A stretch of DNA of 42,738 nt from Acidobacteriota bacterium (GCA_003223255.1 QHYJ01000226.1:1-42738); one strand, 5' to 3'. Positions 1 through 9,707 are shown, counted from the first letter of the stretch. A program made the numbers and translations. The notes: generated by a model not told the origin, from the letters alone.

Positions 1-1253
1 GCCTGCAGCGGCGCCGGGTACGACGTTGATGCCGGTGGCGAGAACTTTGAAGGCCCGCGAGTTTCGGTCCATCTTGGAATCGATGACCGGATAGAAGAGG
101 CGCTCGATGTCTTCCGGCTTAATGCGCCGAAGTGCTTCATCGCGGGTGATAAGTTTTTCGTTGGCCATATCCACAGCCATACGAAAATCGGCCGCAGGGG
201 TGCGTTTCCCCGTGCGCGCCTGCAGCATGTACAGCTTGCCTTCTTCGACGGTGAATTCCATGTCCTGCAGGTCGCGATAGTGCTGTTCAAGTTTCACTCG
301 AACTTTCTCGAGTTGTGCGTAAACCTTGAGCATGGTTTTGGCCATCTCGTCGAGATGCATGGGAGTGCGAATGCCTGCGACCGCGTCTTCGCCATGAGCA
401 TTTACGAGATAGTCGCCACAGAAGATCTTTTCGCCGGAACTCGGGTCCCGCGTGAAACAACAAACGCCGGTTCCCGAGCGCTCGCCCGCATTGCCGACAC
501 CCTTTGCACCACATTCACCGCCGCACCGAGTAAGCCAGTGCACTTCTCCACCCGACGACAGGTGACCGCCTTCTCCGCCATCCAGGAGCCGAAGACCGTG
601 GCAATGGCACCCCAGAGTTGCTCCAAGGGATCGTCCAGAAAATCTTTGCCAGCTTTTTCGCGGAAGTAGGACTGGTATTCCGCGACCAACTCTTTTCAGT
701 CGCTCGCGGGAACCGCGGCGTCTTCCTTGATCCCGAGACGCTGTCTCATGGCGCGCAAACGGTGCTCAAGGTCTTCTTTGGAGAGGCCCATCACGACGGT
801 GGAATACATCTGCACAAAGCGGCGATAGGCGTCGTAAGCAAAGCGCTCGTTCTTCGTGACCGCGGCAAGCCCCTCGACCGAGCGCTCATTCAGCCCCAGG
901 TTCAGAATGGTTTCCATCATTCCCGGCATGGAACGGGCAGGCCCCGACCGCACACTGACAGGCAATGGGTTCTTCGGGTCGCCGAGCTTCTTTTTGGGCG
1001 ACGCGCTCAAGCTTCGCTATGTTGTCGGTGACCTGCTCCTTCAATTCCGGCGGAAACTTCTTGTCGGCTTGTAGTAGTGGTCGCAGGCCTCCGTGGAGAT
1101 GGTGAAACCCGCGGGCACGGGCAAGCCGATCTTGGTCATCTCGGCGAGCCCTGCGCCTTTTCCTCCCAAAAGATCGCGCCAGGTGCCGTCTCCTTTGGCT
1201 TTACCCGCACCAAAAAATGCACCGACTTTTTCACGGCCGTCCTCACTTCGCAT
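1..1253 (-). pseudogene. ppdK: pyruvate, phosphate dikinase, N-terminal part, broken frame, cut by window edge
   Basis: PpdK interconverts pyruvate, ATP and phosphate with PEP, AMP and PPi. The N-terminal nucleotide-binding domain is recognisable in pieces: [24 protein letters not shown] and [13 protein letters not shown] near the start, then SVRSGPARSMPGMM, NERFAYDAYRRF, VFGSW, and TRDPSSGEKIF with HGEDAVAGIRTP. The pieces are not in one frame. A base seems missing near 1070 (after DHYYK), the frame shifts again in an A-run near 995-1000, an in-frame TGA at 696-698 replaces the Leu expected in a D-L-K-E-L context, and the frame shifts near 500-510, followed by a doubled TGT codon. ATG at 1253 is the likely start; an upstream TTG at 1286 is possible. 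It lies downstream of glyS on the same strand. It could be a true pseudogene or poor sequence; the other genes here, apart from the SpoU gene, are intact. Confidence 0.8.
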
Positions 1254-1315
1254 TCGCTTGGCGTGGCATTCCTTTGTAAAACCCAAAGACTTGCTGCAGG
1301 GCCCGAAACGGAAAT

Positions 1316-1333
1316 GTCGGCGTGCCGACGCTG
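1316..1333. repeat. palindromic repeat GTCGGCGYGCCGACGCTG, copy 1
   Basis: GTCGGCGTGCCGAC (a near-perfect palindrome) followed by GCTG, matching 5192-5209 in 17 of 18 positions. It lies between the presumed ppdK start and the TTAAAGTA palindrome. Function unknown. Confidence 0.4.
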
Positions 1334-1339
1334 GCTACG

Positions 1340-1356
1340 TTAAAGTAATACTTTAA
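1340..1356. repeat. perfect palindrome between glyS and ppdK
   Basis: TTAAAGTA-A-TACTTTAA is a perfect inverted repeat with 8-bp arms and one central base. It lies directly after the glyS stop codon and about 87 bp before the presumed ppdK ATG. It is AT-rich in GC-rich surroundings and has no T-run after it on the minus strand, so an operator or promoter element for ppdK seems more likely than a terminator. This is inference only. Confidence 0.4.
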
Positions 1357-1357
1357 G

Positions 1358-3511
1358 TCAAGCCAAGCGCTCCTCGCCGCCAATTTCCGAAAAATCTGCA
1401 ATGGTGGTGAACTCACCGAGCAACTGCGCAAGCAAGGCGAGTCGATTCTTTCGCACCTCTTCCTTCTCGGTCATCACCAGAACGCCATCAAAGAACCGGT
1501 CTACCACGGGCCGGAGACCTGCGATCACCTCCAGTGCCTCCTGGTACTTCCCTCCTCGCTTGAAAGATTGCACTTTGGATGCCGCGGCGTGCGCTGCCGA
1601 ATGCAGTTCACGCTCGGCAGGACTCTCAAACAGTTCCGGATTCACGCGGCCGTCTGCTCCGGGAGTGACGCCGGCCTTCTCCAGAATCTTGCGGATGCGT
1701 TTGAAGGAAACTGCCAGGGGCGCGAAGTTCCGGGACTTGCGGATCGCCCGGAGCGCCAGCAGGCGTTTTTGCGTATCGACCAAATCGTCCGCCCCAGCGC
1801 GAAACACAGCGGCGACCTCATCATAGGCAAATTGCTCCTTCTCCCGGAATACGAACCGCGCGCGATCCAAAATAAAATCTAAGATTTTCGATTCCTGGTC
1901 TGGAGTCACCCCACGCTTGGGCTTGTGCGTGAGAAGCGCCTTTCCCGCGGCGCCAATCGCTAAGGAGAGCGAAACGGGAAGCTTCTTCTCCAAAATAATC
2001 TTCACGATGCCGAGAGAAGCGCGGCGCAGCGCGTACGGATCACTCGAACCCGTAGGAACGATACCCACGGCAAGGCAGCCAACCACCGAATCGAGTTTGT
2101 CGGCTAGCGCGACCGCGCAGCCCGTTAGATTGCGCGGAAGAGGATCGTCCAAACCAACGGGCCGATAATGATCATAGACCGCATCGGCAATCTCATCCGA
2201 CTCACCCTGAGCGCGCGCATACAAACCGCCGACGATCCCTTGGAGTTCCGGGAACTCGCGAACCATTTCCGTGGCGAGATCACACTTCGCCAACTCGGCA
2301 GAGCGGTCCGCCTCGGCGACGCGGGCCTGATGCACGCCCAGGTTAAACCATTGTTCCGTGAGCCAGCGAGCGCTATCCCGGATGCGTTCCACCTTGTCCC
2401 GGTAGCTGCCAAGGCGGGACTCGTAGGTGACGCGCTCCAGTTTGGGAAGATAGTCGGCGAGCCGACATTTCTGGTCGGACTCCCAGAAGAAGCGGGCATC
2501 GGCGAAGCGCGCGCGAAGCACGCGCTCGTGGCCAGCCCGGATCATGCCCCGTGCATCCTTGTCCGAGTTGATGACCGCCAGGAACTGCGCTGCCAGTTCC
2601 CCGTTCTTCTTTTCCACGGCGAAGTACTTCTGATGGTCGCGCATCACCGTGATCAGGATCTCGTCGGGCAGGCTGAGGAAGGAAGGATCGAAGTTGCCTT
2701 GAATGACCGTGGGATACTCGTTGAGGTAAGCTACCAACTTGCGGAGATCGGAGTCCTCGTGAATGCGATAGCCACCCCGCTTGGCGAAAGCTTCGAGTTC
2801 CCGGCCGATCTTTTCCTGGCGCCGCGTCGAACGAACGATGACGCCATTGGCGTGCAGCTTCTTTTCGTAGTCGAGAAAATTACGCACGCGGATAGAGGCC
2901 GATCCGAGAAAGCGGTGCCCGCGCGTCGCATTGCCCGCCGCAATCCCCGCCACCGTGAGCTTCAAAGGCTTGCCATCGAGAACGGCGACAACCCATCGAA
3001 TGGGACGAATGAAGCGCGGGCCTTCGAGCCCTGTCCACGTCATGGAGCGCGGCCAAGTCAAATCGTGAACCGCTCTGGGCAGGATAGCATGGAGGATCTG
3101 CTCGGTGGTCCGCCCCACTTTGACTTGCTTGGCAGCAAGGTACTCTCCCTTGGCGGCCTGCGTCAGGTATAAGGCGCTGACAGGAACGCCCTGTTTCTCG
3201 GCAAAGCTCAGTGCCGCGCGTGTCGGCGCGCCGACCGCATCGTAGGCCACGGATTTGGGTGGGCCACTGACCTCGAGTTCGAGGTCGGCCTGTTTGACCG
3301 GAAGCCCACGCACCCAGGCCGTCAGGCGGCGCGGCGCGCTGAAGGTTTCAACCGCCACATTCCTAGAAAGGTCCTCCGCTGCCAGCAATTTTTCCAGGTT
3401 GATTCGCAGCTCCTCCTCGGCCTTGGGCAACAGGCCCGCCGGGATCTCTTCACAGCCAATCTCGAAAAGCAATTCAAGGGACTTCTCTTGGGGGGTAACC
3501 ACGGGCTTCAT
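1358..3511 (-). CDS. glyS: glycine-tRNA ligase, beta subunit
   Basis: Beta chain of the alpha2-beta2 bacterial glycyl-tRNA synthetase, which charges tRNA-Gly in the cytoplasm. At 717 aa it is close to the usual length of about 690. Family landmarks are the N-terminal [36 protein letters not shown], the conserved [12 protein letters not shown], and the C-terminal anticodon-binding region with FFDGVLVM. The ATG at 3511 was chosen because it shares ATGA with the glyQ stop and gives [19 protein letters not shown], a normal N-terminus; the open frame extends further upstream only as glyQ antiphase. The overlap implies translational coupling, which fits subunits needed in equal amounts. Confidence 0.96.
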   Translation of the reverse strand: MKPVVTPQEKSLELLFEIGCEEIPAGLLPKAEEELRINLEKLLAAEDLSRNVAVETFSAPRRLTAWVRGLPVKQADLELEVSGPPKSVAYDAVGAPTRAALSFAEKQGVPVSALYLTQAAKGEYLAAKQVKVGRTTEQILHAILPRAVHDLTWPRSMTWTGLEGPRFIRPIRWVVAVLDGKPLKLTVAGIAAGNATRGHRFLGSASIRVRNFLDYEKKLHANGVIVRSTRRQEKIGRELEAFAKRGGYRIHEDSDLRKLVAYLNEYPTVIQGNFDPSFLSLPDEILITVMRDHQKYFAVEKKNGELAAQFLAVINSDKDARGMIRAGHERVLRARFADARFFWESDQKCRLADYLPKLERVTYESRLGSYRDKVERIRDSARWLTEQWFNLGVHQARVAEADRSAELAKCDLATEMVREFPELQGIVGGLYARAQGESDEIADAVYDHYRPVGLDDPLPRNLTGCAVALADKLDSVVGCLAVGIVPTGSSDPYALRRASLGIVKIILEKKLPVSLSLAIGAAGKALLTHKPKRGVTPDQESKILDFILDRARFVFREKEQFAYDEVAAVFRAGADDLVDTQKRLLALRAIRKSRNFAPLAVSFKRIRKILEKAGVTPGADGRVNPELFESPAERELHSAAHAAASKVQSFKRGGKYQEALEVIAGLRPVVDRFFDGVLVMTEKEEVRKNRLALLAQLLGEFTTIADFSEIGGEERLA

Positions 3512-4452
3512 GCGCGCACCCCAAGAGCCGTTTCTGACCCGCCCCGTTGTTGAAGATAAGAAGTGGCCGTGCGGCAAGCTAGCGTGCGTACGCGAGCCAT
3601 CAGCGCCGCGCGCTCCGTCGTGGAAATCACCCCGCGCGCGTCCAGCAGGTTGAACAAATGGGAGCACTTTAAGCAATGGTCGTAGGCGGCAAGCAAAGGA
3701 TACCGCTCGCGGCTCTTCCCTTCCGCCCCTTTAAAGCCCTCCAGGAGTTCCTTGGCTTGCTGTTCATGCAGCTCGAATTCTGAGCGAATGGCTGCGGCGT
3801 CGCTGCCATCAAAACTGTATTCCGAGAGCTGCTGCTCTTCCGCGAGGCGAATGTCGCCGTAGGTCTTGTCAACCGACCAACGAAGGGCGTAAACACTCTC
3901 CACATTCTGCAGGAACGCGCAAATGCGCTCGAGGCCGTAGGTGAGCTCAACGGAAACGGGGTCAAGGTCCATACCGCCACTTTGTTGAAAGTAAGTGAAC
4001 TGGGTGATCTCCAAGCCATCGAGAAGAACCTGCCAGCCGATGCCCCATGCCCCTAGCGTTGGCGACTCCCAGTTGTCTTCCTCAAAACGAATGTCGTGTT
4101 TTTTGAGGTCGATACCCAGAGCGCCGAGGCTTTTCAGGTAGAGCTCCTGCACATCCACCGGCGAGGGCTTGAGAATGACTTGAAACTGCGTGTGCTTATA
4201 GAGCCGATTGGGATTCTCGCCATACCGACCGTCGGCGGGCCGACGACTGGGCTGCACGAATCCGACACGATAGTGCTGCGGGCCGAGGACACGAAAGAAC
4301 GTTTCCGGATGCATGGTGCCGGCTCCGACCTCCACGTCGTAAGGCTGCTGAAGAACACAGCCTTGTTTCACCCAAAACCGAGAGAGTTCCAGAATCAGAT
4401 CCTGAAAGGTGAGCCCCGGCCTCTTCCCTTCAAGCTTTACTTTAACTTTCAA
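3508..4452 (-). CDS. glyQ: glycine-tRNA ligase, alpha subunit
   Basis: Alpha chain of tetrameric glycyl-tRNA synthetase; it carries the class II catalytic core that forms glycyl-adenylate. 314 aa. Conserved stretches are [80 protein letters not shown] and ELTYGLERI. The frame stays open far upstream, but homology starts at LTFQDL. The best start is TTG at 4452, which shares TTGA with the recO stop and has a GGAG ribosome-binding site just upstream; no ATG or GTG fits the family N-terminus. The stop overlaps the glyS ATG, so recO-glyQ-glyS form one translationally coupled unit. Confidence 0.95.
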   Translation of the reverse strand: MKVKVKLEGKRPGLTFQDLILELSRFWVKQGCVLQQPYDVEVGAGTMHPETFFRVLGPQHYRVGFVQPSRRPADGRYGENPNRLYKHTQFQVILKPSPVDVQELYLKSLGALGIDLKKHDIRFEEDNWESPTLGAWGIGWQVLLDGLEITQFTYFQQSGGMDLDPVSVELTYGLERICAFLQNVESVYALRWSVDKTYGDIRLAEEQQLSEYSFDGSDAAAIRSEFELHEQQAKELLEGFKGAEGKSRERYPLLAAYDHCLKCSHLFNLLDARGVISTTERAALMARVRTLACRTATSYLQQRGGSETALGVRA

Positions 4453-5189
4453 GCGCTCTCCAATAATTCCGGCGTCGTCAAACGGCGTTCCGTGTTCAAC
4501 GCAATCCACGCAAAGGCAGCGGCCCGCAATTCCCCAGCGCTCGATGGCCTGGACTTGTCCAATGAAATCCGATCGAGCCTCTCGCCGGTGAATCTTTCCG
4601 CTAGCGCCCTGGCTTCCAGATGAAGGGGCTTCATCCCAGGGCGCCTGCACTTCGCGCAGAACAAGCCGCTGTGGTGCGGGTCGAAAAAAGCGGCACTGGC
4701 CTCGAAGGCCGCCCGGCACGAGGCACACCGGTCAAACCGCGGCAGCCAGCCGCCCAGCCGCACCGTCCAGAACGCGAAATAGCTCAAGGGCAACTGCCAA
4801 TTCCCTGTCCGTTCGATCTCGCGCGCGGCCAAGAGAATCAGCCGGAACATGGCCTCGGATACTTCATGCTCTGGCAGGACCAGCTCCGCAATCTCGCTGA
4901 TCACTGCCAGCCCCGTGCTCAGGCCGTAATCGCTTTGCGCCTTGTGTAGCGACTCCAGCAATTCCGCCTGCTGGATGCGCACCAACTCCCGGGTTTCCCG
5001 CTCGACGTACCAAATCTGGACGTGCGAAAGGATTTCGAGGGTCGAGCCAAAGCGGTTCTTCAGACGCCGCGCCCCCGCCGCAACACCGCGCAGCCGTCCC
5101 GAACTGCGCCCTAGAAAACTAACCACTCGGTCCGCCTCACCCAGCGGAAATGTTTTCAGGATGATGGCTTCCGTTTCCCGGGCAGGCAT
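4449..5189 (-). CDS. recO: DNA repair protein RecO
   Basis: RecO works with RecR (and RecF) to load RecA onto SSB-coated single-stranded DNA in gap repair and recombination. 246 aa, the normal size. The N-terminal OB-fold is visible in [21 protein letters not shown] and the following beta-rich part (about 1-80), followed by a helical region. A zinc-binding pair lies at C155-x2-C158 and C178-x2-C181 (CASC and CAKC). ATG at 5189 ([12 protein letters not shown]) matches the family start; an upstream in-frame start at 5222 would add 11 residues encoded by a palindrome and is less likely. It is first in the recO-glyQ-glyS unit. Confidence 0.93.
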   Translation of the reverse strand: MPARETEAIILKTFPLGEADRVVSFLGRSSGRLRGVAAGARRLKNRFGSTLEILSHVQIWYVERETRELVRIQQAELLESLHKAQSDYGLSTGLAVISEIAELVLPEHEVSEAMFRLILLAAREIERTGNWQLPLSYFAFWTVRLGGWLPRFDRCASCRAAFEASAAFFDPHHSGLFCAKCRRPGMKPLHLEARALAERFTGERLDRISLDKSRPSSAGELRAAAFAWIALNTERRLTTPELLESA

Positions 5190-5191
5190 GG

Positions 5192-5209
5192 GCAGTCGGC
5201 GCGCCGACG
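5192..5209. repeat. palindromic repeat GTCGGCGYGCCGACGCTG, copy 2
   Basis: GTCGGCGCGCCGAC is a perfect 14-bp palindrome followed by GCTG. The same unit, with T for C at the centre, occurs at 1316-1333 upstream of ppdK. Both copies lie just outside genes next to a start codon. Similar strings inside glyS and glyQ are explained by conserved protein sequence. Confidence 0.4.
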
Positions 5210-5544
5210 CTGCGCCGGACAAGTGAACACGTCCGAAGCACGCACACGCAGAACTCCATTAATTACCACACGCTTCCGCGAGACGCAATGTATCCCTCGC
5301 AGAAACTGAAACTGAAGAAGAACAGCCCGTGAGATCAAAAATGGAAGAGATGGAAGAGCAACCCGGGCCAACTCCTTTTAAGGCCGCCGCCGCACGCCCA
5401 CATCCACTCTTTTAAGCAGCGGCGAATTCACGCAAACAACCCTCCCCTTTATGAATTCAGAGCCTCCGCGCGCCCCAGCAAAGCCCAGAAAGCACTTAGC
5501 AACTTCCCCGCTAAAGGCCCCTGGCCGTACGTAAGGCCCGCAAA

Positions 5545-5573
5545 TTGAGACGCTTGCAACCGCAAAATATTCT
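5545..5573 (+). promoter_or_regulatory. sigma-70-type promoter for the rhomboid gene
   Basis: TTGAGA (5545-5550) and TATTCT (5568-5573) are separated by exactly 17 bp. They match the -35 consensus in 5 of 6 and the -10 in 4 of 6 positions. Transcription would start near 5580, giving an 85-90 nt leader before the ATG at 5667. Confidence 0.5.
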
Positions 5574-5666
5574 GTTAACCAAACCCTTTCCACTACAAAC
5601 ATTATCGGACACCCTGCCGGGCTTTTCATTTCCCTCCTGGTTCGCTACTCTGCTCCGGGCCAACTC

Positions 5667-6335
5667 ATGTTTATTCCGCTCAAGGACATCAACCCTTCGC
5701 GAAGCTATCCGTTCGTCAACATTTCGCTCATCGTGGCGAACGTGGCTCTCTTCTTTTATCAACTCAGTCTGCAATTCACGATGACGCCCCGAGCCTATGC
5801 TGCGTTCATGGCGAGTTACTCCACGGTGCCAGCCCGCATCCCGGCATTTTTTGCTGGACACGGCACCCTCGAGACGGCGTTTTTGCCGATTCTTACGAGC
5901 ATGTTCCTTCATTCCGGTTTTCTCCACATTGCCGGAAACATGCTCTTCTTATGGATCTTCGGGGACAACGTCGAGGACTTCTTTGGCCACATCTCCTATT
6001 TGTTTTTCTACATCTTTTGCGGGATGGGGGCGGGTCTAGCCCACATGCTGTTCAATCTCTACTCCCATGTTCCGGCGCTCGGGGCGAGTGGCGCGATCTC
6101 TGGCGTCATGGGCGCCTACATTCTGCTTTACCCGCGGGCGCGCATCCTGACCCTGGTCTTTATCTTTCTTCTGCCCATCCCGGCTGTGTTTGTTCTTGGC
6201 GAGTGGTTTCTGGTTCAGTTTCTGGCGGGGATCAACACCTTGGGCGGCGGCCCTTCAGGGGGAGTCGCCGTAATGGCGCACGTTGGCGGCTTCCTTCTAG
6301 GGATGCTGATTACCGCCGTCGTGAGATGGCATTAG
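5667..6335 (+). CDS. rhomboid family intramembrane serine protease
   Basis: A polytopic membrane protease that cuts transmembrane substrates within the bilayer. 222 aa with about six hydrophobic segments (near 17-33, 72-98, 108-130, 136-155, 160-185 and 199-218). Family landmarks are the N-terminal PLKDINPSRSYPFVN typical of this bacterial subgroup, HIAGNMLFLWIFG (H87, N91), the catalytic GASG motif with Ser141 inside GASGAISGVMGAY, and His205 in HVGGFLLG. The Ser/His dyad is therefore intact. It stands alone and converges on the leuB-like gene with only 40 bp between them. Substrates cannot be inferred. Confidence 0.93.
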   Translation: MFIPLKDINPSRSYPFVNISLIVANVALFFYQLSLQFTMTPRAYAAFMASYSTVPARIPAFFAGHGTLETAFLPILTSMFLHSGFLHIAGNMLFLWIFGDNVEDFFGHISYLFFYIFCGMGAGLAHMLFNLYSHVPALGASGAISGVMGAYILLYPRARILTLVFIFLLPIPAVFVLGEWFLVQFLAGINTLGGGPSGGVAVMAHVGGFLLGMLITAVVRWH

Positions 6336-6375
6336 AAAGGCGCCAGGAAAGAGTCAATGCCAAGGACTTCCTGCA

Positions 6376-7485
6376 TTACTTTAGCTGTTTTGCGAGATGG
6401 TTCTTCCCCACGAAGTTCACCAGCCAGTCTCCGACGGCTACGGTGTTTTTATTCCCGCCGAGGTCAGGCGTGACGTAGTTTTCCTGGAGCGCGGCACGAA
6501 CGGCGCTTCGAATTACCTCAGCTTGCGGCTTCCAGCCAAGAAATTCGATCATCATGGCGGAGGTCAGCACAGAGCCAAGCGGGTTCGCAATGCCCTTGCC
6601 GGCAATGTTCGGCGCCGAGCCGTGAACCGGCTCGAACAGTGAGGTTTTGCCCGGATGAATGTTCCCCGAAGGCGCCAAGCCGAGACCGCCGGCGAGCTGT
6701 GCACCCAGATCGCTGATGATGTCGCCAAACAGGTTGCAGGTCACAATGATGTCGAACTGGCTGGGGTCGCGCACAATCTCCATCGCCAGCGTGTCTATGT
6801 AAAGATGGCGCGAATCGATGTCCGCGTATTCCTGGCGGACTTCTTTGAAGACGCGCTGCCAGAGGCCGTGCGCGAAAGTCATGGCGTTGGATTTGTCGCT
6901 CATGCACACGCGCCTGACTCCATTCTGTCGGGCGTATTCAAACGCGTAGCGAATGATGCGCTCCACCCCTTTGCGGGAATTGACGTCTTCCTGAACCGCA
7001 ATCTCATCCGGCGTCCCCTGCCTGAAGACGCCGCCAACGCCAACATAGATTCCTTCGGTGTTTTCACGAAAGACGATGAGGCGAATATCCTTCTCGGTGC
7101 GATCGCGAAGCGGCGTGAGCCGGTCATGAAGCAATTCAACCGGGCGGGCATTGACGTAAAGGTCGAGCTTAAAGCGCAGGCCCAGCAGAATATCGGCGGC
7201 GTGCTGGTTTGAAGGAACGCGCGGGTCGCCCAACGCGCCAAAAAGGATGGCATCGAACTCCTCACGAAGCAACTCTACGCCGCCGGGAGGCAAGGTCACG
7301 CCTTCGCGCAAGTACTTGTCCGCGCCCCAATCAAATTCAACAAATTCAAGCGGGCGCTCAGCGGAAGAGCAGACTGCCTTTAAGACCTTCACCGCCTGCG
7401 GGGTCACTTCGGCGCCAATGCCATCGCCGGGAATTACGGCGATACGGGCCTTCAGGCCGCCGTTTCGCATGGGAATGCCAGACAA
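6376..7485 (-). CDS. leuB: 3-isopropylmalate dehydrogenase-family enzyme
   Basis: An NAD-dependent beta-hydroxyacid oxidative decarboxylase of the isocitrate/isopropylmalate dehydrogenase family. 369 aa. Seen: IAVIPGDGIGAEVTPQ near the N-terminus, FRENTEGIYVGVGG (140-152), the hallmark NLFGDIISDLGAQLAGGLGL (251-270) and APSGNIHPG followed by FEPVHGSAPNIAGKGIANP (285-302). The starting point is MSGIPMRNGG or the internal MRNGG five residues later. Leucine synthesis is the commonest role for this pattern, but no leuA, leuC or leuD lies nearby, and related enzymes use isocitrate, homoisocitrate or tartrate. The family call is firm; the substrate is not. Confidence 0.85.
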   Translation of the reverse strand: MSGIPMRNGGLKARIAVIPGDGIGAEVTPQAVKVLKAVCSSAERPLEFVEFDWGADKYLREGVTLPPGGVELLREEFDAILFGALGDPRVPSNQHAADILLGLRFKLDLYVNARPVELLHDRLTPLRDRTEKDIRLIVFRENTEGIYVGVGGVFRQGTPDEIAVQEDVNSRKGVERIIRYAFEYARQNGVRRVCMSDKSNAMTFAHGLWQRVFKEVRQEYADIDSRHLYIDTLAMEIVRDPSQFDIIVTCNLFGDIISDLGAQLAGGLGLAPSGNIHPGKTSLFEPVHGSAPNIAGKGIANPLGSVLTSAMMIEFLGWKPQAEVIRSAVRAALQENYVTPDLGGNKNTVAVGDWLVNFVGKNHLAKQLK

Positions 7486-7629
7486 CGTTAGGCCCCCTCG
7501 ATAACCCTTGGTGGCTCTCCGAAAAAAATGTCCTCTAATTTGACTGGGTTATTCTTTCATTAAAGAGAGACCTGCGCCAGTATCCAAACGCGGCGAGAGA
7601 GGGAAGCGCAGCCGGATGTTTAAATCGCC

Positions 7630-9558
7630 CTATTTTAGTTTGGCGAATTCCGCGCGCGCAGTCTTGAGGATGGGGATGTCCGCGTCCGCTGTTTTCCAAA
7701 GATCGAAGAATCGCTGGTAGGAGTTGCGCGCAGAATTTGCTGAACCCGACATGGCTTGAGCACGAGCTTGGCCCAAGGCAGCTAGCGCTCCCGACCAGCA
7801 ATTCCCGACAATCCCACGGCTACCCAAAAGCTTTTGGAACTCGGTCAGGGCCTGTGCGCCCTGTTTCGATGTCAAGTAAGCTTCGCCTCGCAGATACACT
7901 GGAATCATGCAGGAATAGCTCAAATTGCCAATGAACTGTCCGCGCTCATAAGGTTTCACGGCTTCCAGCAAATCCACTGCTTGACCGGGTTTCTGATTCG
8001 CCAAGCTGGCCTGGGCGCGGACGGTGGGCAGCCACGCCGATTGCACCACGGTGTTCGTTACATTTGCGGCCGCTAAATCGTCGAGCATCGATTGCGCCCG
8101 GCGTGAATCCCCGGTCCGCATCAAAACAAGAATTGCGAGGATCTGCGCATCGCGGCTGTTGGGGGCAATGTCCAGAACCTTATCGGCCCCCGCTCGTGCC
8201 TCTTGCATCTTGCCGTAGACCGCATCTCGCAGCGCCGAGAGTCCTTGCCAAATAGCCGCGGGCTCGGCGAGATTCGCGCTCTGTGCAGTTTGGACTGCGC
8301 GGCGAGAGAGTTCACGAGCTTTTTGCAGATGGCCCGCATACGCTTCCGTGTCGGCTTGCAGTGCCGACATGGCGTCCTCGCCGCCCGCTTTGCCAACCGA
8401 CCATTCCAGCTCGTGCTGCATGGCACTGCGGTCGCCCCGCAGAAAAGCCAGCGCGTAAAGATTTGTATGTACGGCGGGATCATCCAATCTTCGAGAAACT
8501 GCGGAGTTTAACACGTTGTGTGCTTCCTCAAGATGCAGGAGCGCGATATCCGCCGTAGCCACGTTTTCATACCACGCAACGCTGCCCGGATCGAGGCGCA
8601 GTGCTTGCTGCGCAAAGTTGGCGGCCTGTTCGTAGTCTCCGATGAGAAAATACTCCGAGGCGAGGTTGCCTCTGGCAATGTCGTCGCGCGGATAAAGTTC
8701 GACCCACTGTTTGTAGCTTTGAATGGCCTTCTGCACGTCTCCCGTACCTAAGTCGTAGTAAAGCGTGATGATGTGCAAACGGTCGCGAACCGTTTGACGG
8801 TCCGCGAGTTCGAACGCCTGGCGAATGCTATCGGCGGCCAAAGCGTTTTGGTTCAGGTTGTAATAACTGACGGCGAGGTTGGAGCGGGCCAGGGCGAACC
8901 TCGGATCGAGCTCAATGGCTTTTTTGAGGGCAGGGACACCATTTAGTGAGCCCTGTTCTCGGCTCAAGCGGCGGCCCTCGGAGAAGGACTTAATCGCTTC
9001 TAGCGAGGCACTGGTGGCGCGCTCGAGCGGCAAATTGAACTGTTTCAGCGAATCCGCGCCGTCGCCGAGGGCGCCGCGTAGCCGGAAGGCCGCTTCGCCA
9101 AGTGCATGCACGACCTCGGCTTTGCCTTTGGCTTCACCCTTTACGCTGGCAATCTCTTTGGACGACACACATTGGAAAGTATTGAGGTTAAGAGCGTAAT
9201 GATTGTTGTCATCTTTATTGACAGATCCAGTGAGGAATACGGTAGCGCCTAGGTTCGCGCAGAGCTTCGGGGCAAGTTCGCGAGTGAGGGGACTGTTCGG
9301 GGGGAGCGATTGAGAACGCAGAGCTTCCGCCACCTTTTCCGCAGAAATGAGATTCAGCAGCGGTGACTGGGCGAGGCCGATGGATACGGCTTCTCGGAGG
9401 GACCCATCAAAAGCGGAATCGCCCGTGGAGTTCGCAAAATCGCCGATGAGCAGGGTATCCTTATCGGTGAGTTTGATCCCACTGCCCGCTGAATACCAAA
9501 AAAACCCCGCGACAAGCAGGAAGAGAAGCAATCCGGCCAGGATGAGCTTGGTCCTCAT
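7630..9558 (-). CDS. membrane-anchored TPR protein, like the C-terminal half of acidobacterial Ser/Thr kinases but lacking the kinase
   Basis: 642 aa from ATG 9558, which has GGAAAGG upstream; the upstream in-frame extension looks non-coding. One N-terminal transmembrane segment (about 4-21, LILAGLLLFLLVAGFFWY) is followed by KDTLLIGDFANSTGD and an alpha/beta region (SAEKVAEALRSQ, VFLTGSV). This resembles the extracytoplasmic sensor-like domain of multidomain Ser/Thr kinases common in Acidobacteria. From about residue 190 the protein consists of helical tetratricopeptide-type repeats (ALKKAIELDPRFALARSNLA, AANFAQQALRLDP, ADKVLDIAPNSRDAQ). No kinase motifs (HRD, DFG) occur here or in the 149 bp upstream. 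It probably scaffolds or senses in the periplasm. The specific role is unknown. Confidence 0.75.
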   Translation of the reverse strand: MRTKLILAGLLLFLLVAGFFWYSAGSGIKLTDKDTLLIGDFANSTGDSAFDGSLREAVSIGLAQSPLLNLISAEKVAEALRSQSLPPNSPLTRELAPKLCANLGATVFLTGSVNKDDNNHYALNLNTFQCVSSKEIASVKGEAKGKAEVVHALGEAAFRLRGALGDGADSLKQFNLPLERATSASLEAIKSFSEGRRLSREQGSLNGVPALKKAIELDPRFALARSNLAVSYYNLNQNALAADSIRQAFELADRQTVRDRLHIITLYYDLGTGDVQKAIQSYKQWVELYPRDDIARGNLASEYFLIGDYEQAANFAQQALRLDPGSVAWYENVATADIALLHLEEAHNVLNSAVSRRLDDPAVHTNLYALAFLRGDRSAMQHELEWSVGKAGGEDAMSALQADTEAYAGHLQKARELSRRAVQTAQSANLAEPAAIWQGLSALRDAVYGKMQEARAGADKVLDIAPNSRDAQILAILVLMRTGDSRRAQSMLDDLAAANVTNTVVQSAWLPTVRAQASLANQKPGQAVDLLEAVKPYERGQFIGNLSYSCMIPVYLRGEAYLTSKQGAQALTEFQKLLGSRGIVGNCWSGALAALGQARAQAMSGSANSARNSYQRFFDLWKTADADIPILKTARAEFAKLK

Positions 9559-9707
9559 GAACGCCTTTCCGAGTGAGAAGGAGCTGACACCCAACGAGCC
9601 CGCATCCTCAAATCCAGAGCTTGCGGTAATCACCAAGAGGACACGCCGACTTGCCTTGATGGTAGGTGCCGAAAATGATGCCCGTCAACCACGTTGCCAA
9701 CGGAAGT

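Larger units (their letters stand above)
5190..5666. other. intergenic region between recO and the rhomboid gene
   Basis: 477 bp between two divergent genes. It holds the palindrome GTCGGCGCGCCGAC (5192-5205) next to the recO start, a weak possible recO promoter on the minus strand (TTGCGT at 5288-5283, 17 bp, TAATTA at 5265-5260), and the rhomboid promoter at 5545-5573. The middle (about 5290-5540) has short open frames on both strands that resemble nothing I know and show no ribosome-binding sites. I see no RNA gene there. Confidence 0.5.

Noticed and set aside
696-698. TGA in ppdK as a selenocysteine or recoded codon
   Set aside because: The family has Leu here, not Cys, no hairpin follows, and three frame changes occur in the same gene; damage or error is simpler.
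2168-3172. Long plus-strand open frame of 334 codons opposite glyS
   Set aside because: It is the antisense shadow of glyS, whose protein is conserved throughout. No family resemblance or ribosome-binding site on the plus strand.
4226-4248. Palindrome GTCGGCGGGCCGAC inside glyQ as a third copy of the repeat
   Set aside because: It encodes the conserved RRPADGRYG segment of GlyQ, so protein constraint explains it. The glyS copy near 3222 is likewise coding for GAPTRAAL.
5290-5540. Possible small genes or an RNA in the recO-rhomboid gap
   Set aside because: Short frames have no start signals or recognisable sequence, and I see no cloverleaf or strong stem.
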